Shown piece by piece: positions 52,640-62,312 of a DNA stretch of 64,000 nt. The DNA lies in contig JAEOAD010001365.1 in the NCBI GenBank assembly GCA_036365145.1, positions 3,679,001 to 3,743,000 of the forward strand, given 5' to 3'. The position numbers and the translations under genes were made by a program. Position 1 is the stretch's first letter; each line of letters opens with the position of its first letter. The stretch is from Orientallactaga sibirica (lineage: Eukaryota > Chordata > Mammalia > Rodentia > Dipodidae). The notes under the pieces are model-generated. The model did no database searches, was not told where the DNA came from, and saw nothing but the letters and a program-made list of their open reading frames with translations.

Positions 52640-52952
52640 CTGGAGGAGGTTACGGTATGAAGGTGGTTTAATCCCCCAAACCCATGTATACCACCACAGT
52701 GTGTAGAGGTGGGGCGCTTTGAAATGTGACTAGGTTAGGTTATCAGGGTGAAACCCCTGTGACTGAATCTTGATGGGTTTATAAGTAGAGGAAGTAAGAT
52801 GTCAGGACTCAGGAGAGGAGAAGGGACCATGCAGGCCCAGAGACGCACACACACTCCTGCCACGATGAGGGATAGCCAGAGGGTCCCTTGCCAGTGCCTG
52901 GGAATTCCAGCCTCCACAGCTCAGAACCAAGTCAACATCTTTACTGCCCCCG
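52640..52952 (+). mobile_element. LTR-like element (MST/MLT type, tentative)
   Basis: GGTGGTTTAATCCCCCAAAC, TGAAATGTGACTAGGTTAGG, GTTTATAAGTAGAGGAAGTA, and AATTCCAGCCTCCACAGCTC. This order is like the MaLR LTRs of the MST/MLT group. Confidence 0.5.
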
Positions 52953-53254
52953 TCATTTCATCATGGTAATGGAAAGATGACGGGTGACAGCAGACAGGAG
53001 GCCGGGGTGGACAGGGAAAGAGAGAAAAAGTCCAAGCAGACCCTGAAGGGTGGAAGAGTCAGGGGACAGCAGGAGAGCAAGAATCCAGGTCAGGAAAGCA
53101 GTGCATTTGATCTGTGGACGCTGAGAGCAGGGCTATGGTGTGACCCACGCTCAGAGTTCTGACCCAGTTGCAGCTGGGGTGGCACCACATAGAACACTGT
53201 TGAAAGGTCTCTGGATGACACTAACATGCAACATGCAAGCCCACTTAAATCCTC

Positions 53255-53855
53255 CGTGCTGGTTTGAATGTGAATGTCTGTTCCCCATAGCCGGAGGCAT
53301 CTTTAAATTAAGATTAAGCTTCCTGGGGGCTGGAGAGATGGCTTAGTGGTTAAGGCATTTGCCTGTGAAGCCAAAGGATCCCTGTTCGATTCTCCAGGAC
53401 CCACGTAAGCCAGATGCACAAGGTGGCTCATGCATCTGGAGTTCGTTTGCAGTGGCTGGAGGCCCTGGAGGGCCCATTCTCTCTCTGTCTGCCGGTCTTC
53501 TATCTCTCTCTCTCTCACTCTCTCTTTCTCTCTGCTTGCAAAAAAAAAAAAAAAAAAAAAAAAAGATTAAGCTTCCTACTTAGTCAACAACAACAAGCAG
53601 AGCCCTGAGGGAGGAGTGTCTCCAGGGGGTAGATCTTGAGTCCAGCCTACTAGGTGTGTAGAGAGCCAGCTTGAGCTGTGGTTGGTGGTTCTGCCCGTCT
53701 GCTGTGGATGTGTGATGGAGTGAGCCAGCTTCTTCCACCATGATGAAGCTTCCCCTGGAATCTACACGCCCAGAATCAACCCTTTCCTCCTGTAAGCTGC
53801 TTCTGATCGGTATTTGTCCCGGAAATGAAAAGGTCACTGCACTAGGCTCACTTGT
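53255..53855 (+). mobile_element. LTR, MaLR-like, split by a SINE
   Basis: GCTGGTTTGAATGTGAATGT, CTGTTCCCCATAGCC, then the SINE at 53325-53563. The 3' part has GTGAGCCAGCTTCTTCCACC ATGATGAAGCTTCCCC, CTGTAAGCTGCTTCTGATCG, and GAAAAGGTCACTGCAC. Same subfamily as 58843-59182. Confidence 0.78.
53325..53563 (+). mobile_element. B2-superfamily SINE with pure poly(A), young
   Basis: GGGGGCTGGAGAGATGGCTT, A box TGGCTTAGTGG, B box GTTCGATTCTC, and a ~24-bp uninterrupted A tail. AGATTAAGCTTCCT flanks it exactly (about 53311 and 53564), so the insertion is recent. Confidence 0.98.
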
Positions 53856-54169
53856 AAGCCCAAGGGTGATACAGCATCTTTGCAAGCAGCCAGAGGGACA
53901 AGATCAAGTTTCTGTTGTTTCTAGGATCACTGGGCAGAATTCAGGAAAGTCTTGCTGGTTCTAGTGATATTTCACTGTGGGAGAAGAGAAGTCTGGGGCT
54001 GGAACTGAGGAGGGTTTCCACTGACATTTAGTGTTGGGGTAGGGACTGGTGTCATTTGGTGACATATGAGGTCTACCTATGAAGGTGACGTGGCACCCTG
54101 ATTTCTGGTGTGATTTCTGGTCACTGAGTTGGTGGCAAGGGTCAGGAGAGCAAGTAATGACTGTTTAAG
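53856..54169. other. No gene seen
   Basis: Unique-looking sequence. GATTTCTGGTGTGATTTCTG GTCAC near 54099 is a short direct repeat. Confidence 0.45.
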
Positions 54170-54180
54170 ACTTTGACTTG

Positions 54181-54228
54181 GGGGAGGGGAGGGAAATATC
54201 ATGCATCTTTTGTATAAAAAAAAAAGGG
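54181..54228 (+). mobile_element. Short L1-like 3' tail
   Basis: GGGGAGGGGAGGGAAATATC, ATGCATC, TTTTGTATAAAAAAAAAA. It resembles the L1 3' ends at 56415-56572 and 58143-58450 (GGGAGGGAATTACCATGG then a T/A-rich end). It lies between ACTTTGACTTG (54170-54180) and the SINE at 54229. Confidence 0.5.
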
Positions 54229-54492
54229 GGTGGCTGGAGAGATGGCTTAGTGGTTAAGGTGCCTGCCTCCTAAGCCTAACAACGCCGGTTCCAATCTCCA
54301 GGTCCCACGTTTAGCCAGATGCAAAGTGACACAAGAGGCGCAATGCCGCACTTGACCACAAGGGGCGCACACATCTGGATTCGTTCGCAGCAGCTGAGAG
54401 GCTGCTGGTGCGCCCATCTCTACCTGTCTTCCTCTCCCTCTCTCTCTGTCTCTCTCTGTGTCTCTCCAAAACAAACAAACAAACAAAAAAAT
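54229..54492 (+). mobile_element. Long-form B2-superfamily SINE, 3' half of a composite insertion
   Basis: GTGGCTGGAGAGATGGCTTA, GTTCCAATCTCCAGGTCCCA, GCGCAATGCCGCACTTGACC, then CT tract and (AAAC)n tail. ACTTTGACTTG follows at 54493-54503 and precedes the L1-like tail at 54170-54180. The target duplication thus encloses both pieces. Confidence 0.95.
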
Positions 54493-54503
54493 ACTTTGAC
54501 TTG

Positions 54504-54842
54504 CCTGGTGACACCTGAGAGGGGCGTGAGGCATAGAAATGGAGCCAAGGGAAGAATCTGCCTGGATGCTGGGCTACTGGAGCAGCCTATACTTAAATGA
54601 AGCTTGGAGAATGCACATCTGCAACAAAGCCCTGGGGCTCTGTTGTTGGCTGAAAGGGCTTAATCTCAGCAGTAGAAGAAAGACTGACCAGGGCTGGAGA
54701 GATATACTGCCAGAGAGGAAGCAAGCTGAAGCAAAGCATAAGCTTAGCAGCTCAAAGGGACCCACCTGCTGTACAGAGTTGGGAATGCTGTGTCCTATAG
54801 CACAGGCTTCTTTGGGTTGTTTGCAGTATAGCTTCCTCTCTC
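54504..54842. other. No gene seen
   Basis: Unique-looking sequence. Plus-strand frame 54539-54874 (111 residues) runs into an antisense B1 and is not supported. Confidence 0.4.
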
Positions 54843-54960
54843 TCTCTATTTCTCATGGTATGGTCTCGCTGTAGCCCAGGCTGGCCTCAAACTCTCCACA
54901 ATCCTCCTACCTCCATCTCCCAAGTGCAGGGATTAAAGGTGTGTGCCATCGCACCCAGCA
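54843..54960 (-). mobile_element. B1 SINE
   Basis: CATGGTATGGTCTCGCTGTA, GCCCAGGCTGGCCTCAAACT, AAAGGTGTGTGCCATCGCAC. Confidence 0.9.
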
Positions 54961-54971
54961 TAGTATAGGCT

Positions 54972-55177
54972 TTTAAAGCTTATTTATTTATTTATTTATT
55001 TATTTATGAGAAAGAGAGAGAATGGGTGTGCCGGGGCCTCCAGTCACTCACTGCAAACAAACTCCAGACACATGCGCCACCTTGTGCATCTGGCTTACAT
55101 GGATACTGGGAAATTGAACCTGAATCCTTTCGCTTTGCAGGCAAGCGCCTTAACCTCTAAGCCATCTCTTCATCCCC
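54972..55177 (-). mobile_element. B2-superfamily SINE
   Basis: Antisense copy with (TTTA)n start at 54978-55003, GAGAGAATGGGTGTGCCGGG, and CTAAGCCATCTCTTCATCCC end. Confidence 0.95.
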
Positions 55178-55237
55178 AAGGGTCCTGACAGAGTGGGGAG
55201 AGGCAGCTCCAGAAAGAGTGGAAGCAGGCAGGTTGGA

Positions 55238-55409
55238 TACTCCCCTGTGGACAGGGTCACCTCTTCATCTTTTTTCTGGGTACTCCCCTGTGGACAGGGT
55301 CACCTCTTCATCTTTTTTCTGGATACTCCCCTGTGGACAGGGTCACCTCTTCATCTTTTTTCTGGATACTCCCCTGTGGACAGGGTCACCTCTTCATCTT
55401 TTTTCTGGT
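55238..55409 (+). repeat. Four exact-length tandem copies of a 43-bp unit
   Basis: Copies begin at 55238, 55281, 55324 and 55367. Each is TACTCCCCTGTGGACAGGGT, CACCTCTTCATCTTTTTTCT, plus GGG/GGA/GTG. CCCCTGTGGACAGGG is partly self-complementary (CCCTGT/ACAGGG hairpin with a GG loop). Since 43 is not a multiple of 3, frames rotate between copies. Only the last base differs, so the expansion is recent. Confidence 0.98.
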
Positions 55410-56414
55410 GGCTCCTGTCTACAGCTAGCACCAGAGCCCCACTGGGAAACAAGGGATCCACTGGGCTCCTGGCATAATGAGACTGACCCAAAGACGTCCT
55501 TGACCTCTTGGATGTTAAAACCCAGAGCTGCCTAGGCCCAGGTCTCAGGGTTTGAGACCTGACAGTAGTTGAGGTCAAATGCAATACGCAGGATGTGGGG
55601 TAACTCTTCTCTCTGGCAGTTGTGACACTCATCAGACAGCTTAGGCAGTGTACCCCCTCCCCCCCCCGCAGTGGCAATTCCTTGGGGAGTTTCCTTTGTT
55701 GTAGGTCATTCAGCAGAGAGTATTTTTCCTGGCGCCCACCCTCAACCCCCTCCCCACAGGTATCTGGGAAGGGAGAGAGACAGGCATGTTAGGTACCAGT
55801 AAGGCCCCAGCAACCCCTGGGTGGGTCTCTGGAACAGGGTGAGGAGCTGTCAGGAAACAGCTTCCTCCTCTCCCCTCCCCCAATCACTGCACCCCTCCTC
55901 CCCTTACTTGCTCCTCCTCCCTTGGGACTCTGGAGCAAATCTCTGAATCCATGGAAACCAAGAAGAGGCCCAAGAAGGAGGAGGGGCTGAGCACTGCCTT
56001 GCAGATCCTGGGGAGGAGGAGGAGGAGGAAGACATTCGCTTCCTGATGAATAAAAGCCTCAAATACCATCTTCTTCCTCACTGGCAGCCACCCTTCCACA
56101 GGACTGGCTCCTACTTCTCCCTGGGCTGGTTGGGGGGTGGTGGGGGGAGATGTAAACAACCGATCAGGTCTGTCTCCCCTCAGTAGATAGCAGGCCCTTG
56201 CTAAGGAGAAAGGTTGGGATAGAGGGAGGTGTGGTGGGTAGGGCTTGGGAGTCTAGGGGTCAGGGGTGGTGGTTGAAGTGATTAAGTTGGGGGTCAGGGT
56301 CAGAGGTCAGGATTAGGGGTTGGAGATGGTGTTAAGAGGAAGGGTCTCTGGCTTCTGAGTGTTCCATTGTCCAGAAAAGTAGGTTTCCATATGACTTATT
56401 TATATCCTCTTAGA
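55410..56414. other. Repeat-poor stretch, GC- and CT-rich; no gene supported
   Basis: About 1 kb without a SINE. A pyrimidine-rich part (55862-55920) precedes ATGGAAACCAAGAAGAGG at 55951, which opens a 31-codon frame to TGA at 56044 with a run of five AGG codons. I see no family match and no promoter or splice evidence. GGTTGGGGGTCAGGGT-type G-rich repeats occur around 56200-56340. Confidence 0.4.
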
Positions 56415-56572
56415 TTTTGATTAGCATCAAAATAAAAGAAAGTCTGATTGAGAGGGGGAGGGGATATGATGGAGAATGGAGTTTCAAAGGGGAAGTGGGG
56501 GAGGGAGGGAATTACCATGGGATATTGTCTACAATTATAAAAAAAATTAAAATTTTAAAATTAAAAAAAAAG
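56415..56572 (+). mobile_element. L1 3' UTR end, lineage type
   Basis: AGCATCAAAATAAAAGAAAG, GGGGGAGGGAGGGAATTACC, ATGGGATATTGTCTACAATT, then A-rich tail. It matches the reverse complement of 58143-58450, which identifies both as the same L1 3' UTR family. Confidence 0.75.
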
Positions 56573-57026
56573 GAAGGGTCTGGGCAGGAGGTAGGGGTCT
56601 ATAGCAAAACAGAGTGGGAGGCGGGGTGGAATATAGGGTTGGGCACACAGGGTCTGAACTCCCTTCAGACAAGGGAACTCCCCTCCTGTGGATCCCTAGT
56701 ACCCTCTTGACAGCTCAGAAGAGCCCTGTCTGTGATCCCTGTAAACCACAAACCACTAACTCACCTGTCCCTGCACACAGCTGGACCTGTGACGGAGGAG
56801 CCAGGAGCCGAGAGAGGACTGGCCCAGCCAGAGTGGAGGTGGATGGAGGTGTCCTGGGACAGCTCCTCCTGCAGATTCTGGGCCTACTGGATTCAAACTC
56901 CCAGATGCTTGCAAAGGGAGCTTCTCAGGCTAAGGAGCATTGTTGAGACATTTTCTTTTTTAAAGTCGTTTTATTTATTTGTAGTTACACAATTGTATAA
57001 ATATATTCTTCTTAAGAAAAGAAAAT
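56573..57026. other. No gene seen
   Basis: Unique-looking. Plus-strand frames 56614-56946 and 56732-57028 overlap in different registers with no domain. Confidence 0.45.
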
Positions 57027-57112
57027 AAGCCGGTGACACATACGGAGGCAAAGGCAGAAGGATGGTGACTTTGAGGGGCTACACAACAAAGATCTTGTCT
57101 CAGAAAGAATTA
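57027..57112 (+). mobile_element. Internally deleted old B1
   Basis: AAGCCGGTGACACATACGGA GGCAAAGGCAGAAGGATGG, then GGGGCTACACAACAAAGATC TTGTCTCAGAAAG. Part of the head (TTTAATCCCAGCACT) is missing. Confidence 0.65.
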
Positions 57113-57291
57113 ACCCTTGCAATGCAATTTTATAGTCGCCTTCATATTTTCTTATAGTGCTGTCCCCTCTCTCTTGAAGCAACCCTTTCTCACTCCCAGA
57201 GTTTGAAGTGTTTTAAACACATAAATCATGTGTATGTATAGAGGATTTAAAGCTTGGTTCTTGCCTTAAGGGTCCTGTATACACATACAAT

Positions 57292-57363
57292 CACACACAC
57301 ACACACACACATGCATGCATGCACACACACATGCACACACACATGCACACACACACACACACA
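57292..57363 (+). repeat. (CA)n microsatellite with ATGC interruptions
   Basis: CACACACA runs with ATGCATGCATGC and ACATGC interruptions over ~72 bp. Confidence 0.97.
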
Positions 57364-57984
57364 GTAACCCGTTGTGCCCTGCACTTCCATGTCTCATCAC
57401 CACTGTGCAGACATCCCCCTTCTTCACGCCAGCAGATCTAGAACAGACCTCTGAACTGGTCTCACTGATCCCCCACGTGACAGACAGGAGTTCACTTACC
57501 AGGAGCACATGCAGCCTCTAATTTTCCTCCAGCACAAATAACACTACAGCCGCGAACTGTCACATTTCTGTTTCCTTGCGTTCACGAAGTGGAGTTTCTT
57601 TAGGTAATGAGAATTGTGATAGGGTCAGAAGGGTTAGCTTGTCTTCCTTCTTTCCTCCCTTCTTCCTTTCATTCCTTCCTCCCTCCCCCATTTTAATTTT
57701 GATAGATATTTCCAAAATGCCCTCCATCCAAAGTAGCTGTTCCAATTGATTTCCTCCAAGATCATTCAGTCTCAGCGAGCTTCTATCTGGTGCCAGTCTT
57801 GGGGTAGGAGTGATGGGCAAATAGGGTCTTCAGCCAGTGAGGGCTGGGCTACGCACTTACCTCAGATGCTGCCCTTTTCGCCTGGTGGTGGTAAGAGTGG
57901 GCTCCCAAGGGCATTGGGCATGAAGAATTCTTTTCTTTTCTTTTCTTTTTTTTGCACATCCTATTTTTCTCTTTTATTTTTACA
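57364..57984. other. No gene seen; pyrimidine-rich patch
   Basis: Unique-looking. A (TTCC)-rich patch lies near 57643-57690 and a TTTTC run near 57931. No supported frame. Confidence 0.45.
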
Positions 57985-58142
57985 TTTTTTAGTTTTCTTT
58001 TTTCCCCAAGGTAGGGTCTCTGTAGCTCAGGCTGACCTGGAATTCACTATGTACTCTCAGGGTGGTCTCGAACTCACAGTGATCCTCCTACCTCTGCTTC
58101 CAGAGTGCCAGGATTAAAGGCGTGGGCCACTACTCCCAGCTC
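57985..58142 (-). mobile_element. B1 SINE
   Basis: TTTTTTCCCCAAGGTAGGGT, CTCAGGCTGACCTGGAATTC, ATTAAAGGCGTGGGCCACTA. Confidence 0.94.
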
Positions 58143-58450
58143 ATTTTTAATTTTTTTATTGACAACTTCTATACTTACAGACAACAAACCATGATAATTC
58201 CCTCTCCTCCCAAACTTTCCCCTTCACGACTCCGCTCTCCTCCCTCTCTCCCTTAGTCTCTCTTTTATTTTGATGTCATCATCTTTTTCTCCTATCATGA
58301 GGGTCTTGTGAAGGTATTGCTAGGCACTGCGAGGTCGTGGATCTTGAGGCCAATGTCTGTCTGGACAGTTGCATTGTAAGGAGTGGTGTCCTTCCTTTGG
58401 CTCTTGCATTCTTTCCAGCACCTCTTCCATGAAGAATTCTTAACTGGGAA
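58143..58450 (-). mobile_element. L1 3' UTR end, lineage type
   Basis: On the minus strand this ends GGGAATTATCATGGTTTGTT, GTCTGTAAGTATAGAAGTTG, TCAATAAAAAAATTAAAAAT, with ATGACATCAAAATAAAAGAG upstream. It matches the shorter copy at 56415-56572. Truncated at its 5' end within or just before the 3' UTR. Confidence 0.8.
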
Positions 58451-58626
58451 CGGTAATAAATATGGAGCAATTTCAGCCCAGGAGAGACGGCCCACAGGGC
58501 CAGTGCAGTAGTGTGCATAGACTCAAGGCAAATAATTAGCCAGTTTCCTCGGGTAGCTGTCTAGGCAATGTACTCCAAACCTGCCCACAAAGCACAAAGC
58601 TGGAGTGCCAGTTAAAAATCCCGGAA

Positions 58627-58780
58627 AGCCGGGTGTGTTGGCACATGCCTTTGATCCCAGCATTCGGGAGGCAGAGGTAGGAGGATTGCTGTTGAATTTG
58701 AGGCCACACTGAGACTACATAGTGAATTCCAGGTCAGCCTGGGCTTGAGTGAGATCCTACCTCGAAAAACCAAAAAATTC
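58627..58780 (+). mobile_element. B1 SINE
   Basis: AGCCGGGTGTGTTGGCACAT, GATCCCAGCATTCGGGAGGC, GAATTCCAGGTCAGCCTGGG, and CTACCTCGAAAAACCAAAAA tail. Confidence 0.96.
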
Positions 58781-58842
58781 CGGGTACCTGGGCCGCACGG
58801 AAGATCACCATATCAAGCTGACTGGGCCTGCTCTGCTGTGGT

Positions 58843-59182
58843 ACTTTGAATATCTGGCCCCACAGGCTCAGGCTTGAAACTTGATTCTCACGTGGGCAGA
58901 GCCCTAGTGGGTAAGAAGTATGTCACAGGCAGATCCTCAAGCCCAGCCCAGGTGTGTTTGGGGAGGAGCTTGAGTCCAGCTTGGGGGTGTATGGAGAGCA
59001 GTTGGCACTCTGGCTGGCTATTGGACCGTGTCTCTGTTCAGATCTACAGTAGTGAGCCAGCTTCTTCTGCCATTAATGGTGTTCCCCTGGATTCTGTCAG
59101 CCTGAAGTAAACCACTTCCTCCCATAAGCTGCTTCTGGTTGGATGCTTGTCCCAGCAACTCAAAGCTGACTGCAACAGCGCC
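58843..59182 (+). mobile_element. LTR, MaLR-like, near full length
   Basis: GGTACTTTGAATATCTGGCC start, GTGAGCCAGCTTCTTCTGCC, CTGTCAGCCTGAAGTAAACC, CATAAGCTGCTTCTGGTTGG, and CTGACTGCAACAG end. Same subfamily as 53255-53855. Confidence 0.78.
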
Positions 59183-59297
59183 CAGCGCCCTCTCCAAGCA
59201 GCGATTTCAGGAGCTTGGAGCTTGTTGGTTTGCTGCTTGGCCGTTCCCCAGAGGACTCGGCTACTCATAGAACTCATAGCTGCTAGTCTTCACATAG

Positions 59298-60500
59298 TGT
59301 GATGGTTTCACTCTGAAATGTCCTTCGCAGGCTCGTGTGTTGAAGGCTTGGTTCTCAGCTGCTGGTGTTATTTTGGGAAGTTCTAGAAACTTTAGGATGT
59401 AGGGCCCAGTTGAGGGAGGGAGGAAAGAGTAGGTCACTAGAGATGGGGCCCCGATCCCTTTTTCTCTCTTTGCTTCCTGTCCACCACGACGAGGTAAAAT
59501 ATCTCCTCTACACCACATGCTCTGGCTGCTACGATGCTTCTCATAGTCAGCTCCATGCTGCTGGGATGGACCTTCAAACCAGGCACAGCTTATGGGAGGA
59601 ATGGCATTTATTTCAGGCTTACAGATCCAGGGGAAGCTCCATAATGGCAGAAAAAGAAGCTGGCCCCTTTTACCAAATCCATGCACAGAGAAAAACTATC
59701 ACCAATGAACATACTCCAGAGGGACCAGGCAGAGCTCAAGCACTCTGCACACCTTTAGGCTGGAAACAGATCTGCCCCCAGTAAGGCCTCAGGGATGGAC
59801 CCAGGATCCACCCACAATGACATCTCTTCCAGCCAAGTGGCTGGAAATCCAAGTCATGGCTTTAATAAAGCATTTGTGTCTATTGGGGACATAAATTCAA
59901 ACTACCACAATGTTCTTCCCAAGCACATGGAGCCTGGCAACCGTGGAGTGAACCCTCTAAAACTGTGAGCTAAAACAAATGTTTCTTGGGCTGGAGAGAC
60001 GGCTTATTGGTTAAGGCACTTGCCTGCAAAGCCAAAAGAACTAGGTTTGATTCCCCAGGACCCACATAAGTCAGATGCACATGTGGTGCATGTATCTGGA
60101 GTTTGTTTGAGGAGACTGGAGGCCCTGATGCACCCATTTTCATTCTCTCTTTCTCTCTCTCTCAAATAAATAAAAATAAACTATTAAAAAATAAATGTTT
60201 ATTCACAGTGATAACAACACTAAGATACATGGCAAATATCCCCTGGTAACAGAAAGGACAAGATGTGTTCTTGGTGCAAGATCCAAAAGCTCGAAAATCG
60301 GTTTTCTGGGCAGTGCATTTTGCAGCCCAGTTCTGGAGTTCTGGGACTATTCACAAAGATTCTGTGAGTTCCTCACAGCTTGGCTTCAGCTGTCTCCTCC
60401 CTCTGAGCAGAAATTTTAGGTCCCTTCTCCCAGATCCCTATGGACAAAGGCTTAGCTGCCCACTCCTAATGATCCCCATGCCAAGGCTCTGGGAAGCTCA
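59298..60500 (+). repeat. Duplicated block, copy 1 (with nested LTRs and a later SINE)
   Basis: It holds a sense LTR (GATGGTTTCACTCTGAAATG start; CTCTAAAACTGTGAGCTAAA end near 59955). Inside sits an antisense LTR of the 48662 type (about 59545-59915: GGCTTACAGATCCAGGGGAA, GCTCCATAATGGCAGA; end TATTGGGGACATAAATTCAA). After the SINE at 59987-60196, the non-repeat part GTGATAACAACACTAAGATA ... ATCCCTATGGACAAAGGCTT runs to 60500. From 59861 on, this is repeated at 61743-62190. Confidence 0.9.
59987..60196 (+). mobile_element. B2-superfamily SINE present only in copy 1 of the duplication
   Basis: GGGCTGGAGAGACGGCTTAT head, CAGATGCACATGTGGTGCAT, CTCAAATAAATAAAAATAAA tail. AAATGTTT flanks both sides. 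Copy 2 (61743-62190) lacks it. The insertion therefore post-dates the duplication or was lost there. Confidence 0.95.
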
Positions 60501-60930
60501 TTAGTCGATTGCTTAGCCCAAAGAAAAAGCTTGGCGAGGCCTTGTGCCAGGCAGACAGCTGGCCCTACAGGCAGGTTTGTGGTGGATGTGTGGCCTGGGC
60601 ACTGAGATCAGATGCCTCTTTAGAGGAGCTGCTGCTGCTGGAGCATCTGCCTCTGGCTTTACCACACTGTCAGGTGAGCTTCAGTCCATTTCCCCTCCAG
60701 CCCTAAGTGTAGAGTGTGATATTGATCTTTGAGATCTTGAAATAAAATTTTGATTTTTCCCACAGGCTGTTTGACCTGAGAAAGGTAGAAGAAGGAAGTG
60801 AGAACAGTGTTAGCTCACCAGGGGTACCATGGCATCCTGAGACCATGCAGCCATCTTAACTGAGCTAGGCAGTGGTGAATTCTTGGGTATCTATTCATCT
60901 TTTTATTTTTAATTTTGAGGCAAGCCCAAC
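60501..60930. other. No gene seen
   Basis: Unique-looking sequence between the two duplicated blocks. No supported frame. Confidence 0.45.
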
Positions 60931-60935
60931 AGACT

Positions 60936-61152
60936 GGCCTTTAAATTTTTTTATTTATTTGTTTATTTGAGGGAGAGAGGCAGGCAGACAGAGAGAGAGA
61001 ATGGGTGTGCCAGGGCCTCCAGCCACTGCAAACAAACTCCAGACCCATGCGCCCCCTTGTACATCTGGCTTATGTGGGTCCTGAGGAATTGAACCAACAT
61101 CCTTTGGCTTTGCAGGCAAACACCTTAACTACTAAGCCATCTCTCCAGGCCC
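60936..61152 (-). mobile_element. B2-superfamily SINE
   Basis: Antisense copy: TTTATTTATTTGTTTATTTG, GAGAGAATGGGTGTGCCAGG, and CTAAGCCATCTCTCCAGGCC end. CAGACTGGCCTTT flanks it on both sides (60930 and 61153). Confidence 0.96.
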
Positions 61153-61165
61153 CAGACTGGCCTTT

Positions 61166-61384
61166 TTGATGAGAGAGAGTTAGAGTGAGAAAGAGAGTGA
61201 AAGAGAATTAGCAAACCAGGGCCTCCAGCCACTGTAATTGAACTCCAGACCCTTGTGCCACCATGTGCGACCTTGCACATGTATCACCTTGTGCGTTTGG
61301 CTTACGTGGGATCTGGGGAGTTGAACATGGGTCCTTAAGCTTCACAGGCAAGTGCATTAACCACTAACGCATCTCTCCAGCCCA
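61166..61384 (-). mobile_element. B2-superfamily SINE, subtype with internal insertion
   Basis: Antisense copy: AGAGAATTAGCAAACCAGGG, CCACCATGTGCGACCTTGCA CATGTATCACC (the insertion also seen at 7305-7531), and CTAACGCATCTCTCCAGCCC end. It hosts the insertion of the preceding SINE at its tail. Confidence 0.92.
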
Positions 61385-61690
61385 ATTAATCTTTTTAAAA
61401 CATGTCAGTATATTTGGTATATAAGGATGAGTATTTGAAGGTGAAGTTGCCACCCCCACATGGGTTTGGACGGGCCAAACCTTTGTCATGGGGCTCAGCT
61501 GCAGGACATTGTCTTCTATGAGATGAGGTAGGCACTTTGCTTTGCAAACAGCAGCTCTCTGTCTCTGGCTCTATGCTCTGTTCCCCATGAGGTCTGAGTC
61601 TGCCCAATTAAGGGTAGTCGAAGAATGAACTCCCTGTTCTAACTCACCTCTGAGTTCCTCATTCTGGCCATGCTGGTCACATCTCCTGCT
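61385..61690. other. No gene seen
   Basis: Unique-looking sequence; no supported frame. Confidence 0.45.
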
Positions 61691-61692
61691 GT

Positions 61693-62190
61693 CATGGTTT
61701 GAATCTGAAATGTTCCCCATGGGCTCACATCCAAGGTATCACTTTAATAAAGCATTTGTGCCTATTGGGGAACATAAATTCAAACTACCACAATGTTCTT
61801 CCCAAGTACATGGAGCCTGCAGCCATGGACTGAACCCTCTAAAACTGTGAGCTAAAATAAATGTTTCTTTCCTGGAAAATGTTTTTCTGTCAGTTATTTG
61901 ATCACAGTGATAATAACACTAAGATACATGGCAAATATCCCCTGGCAACAGAAAGGACAAGATGTGTTCTTGGTGCAAGATCCAAAAGCTTGAAAATCAG
62001 TTCTCTGGGCAGCGCATTCTGCAGCCTGGAGTTCTGGGAATATTCACAAAGATTCTATGAGTTTCTCTCAGCTTGGCTTTGGCTGTCTCCTCCCTCTGAT
62101 CAGAAATTTTAGGTCCCTTCTCCCAGATCCCTATGGACAAAGGCTTAGCTGCCCACTCCTAATGATCCCCAAGTCAAAGCTCTAGGAAGC
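61693..62190 (+). repeat. Duplicated block, copy 2 (internally deleted)
   Basis: It starts with the sense LTR head (CATGGTTTGAATCTGAAATG), then jumps at ~61742 to TTTAATAAAGCATTTGTG, the 5' end of the antisense LTR. It continues through the shared junction TATTGGGGAACATAAATTCA AACTACCACAATG, the LTR end and the non-repeat part to ATCCCTATGGACAAAGGCTT and AGGAAGC. Compared with copy 1 it lacks ~500 bp and the SINE. Identity looks about 90% by eye. Confidence 0.9.
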
Positions 62191-62312
62191 CACCACCTGG
62201 GACACCACCTGCTTGAATTGCCACTGCCCTATCCCTTGTAGACTGGCAGTTGTTTATGCGGGCAGATTGATACCTGCTAGAGCCCCCAAGACAGCAGAAT
62301 CACATAGTGGCT

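Noticed and set aside
55951..56046. 31-codon Lys/Arg-rich frame beginning ATGGAAACC
   Set aside because: It is too short, contains a run of AGG codons from a purine repeat, and lacks any promoter, splice or family evidence.
58279..58518. 79-codon minus-strand frame
   Set aside because: It lies mostly in the L1 3' UTR of the element at 58143-58450, which is non-coding.
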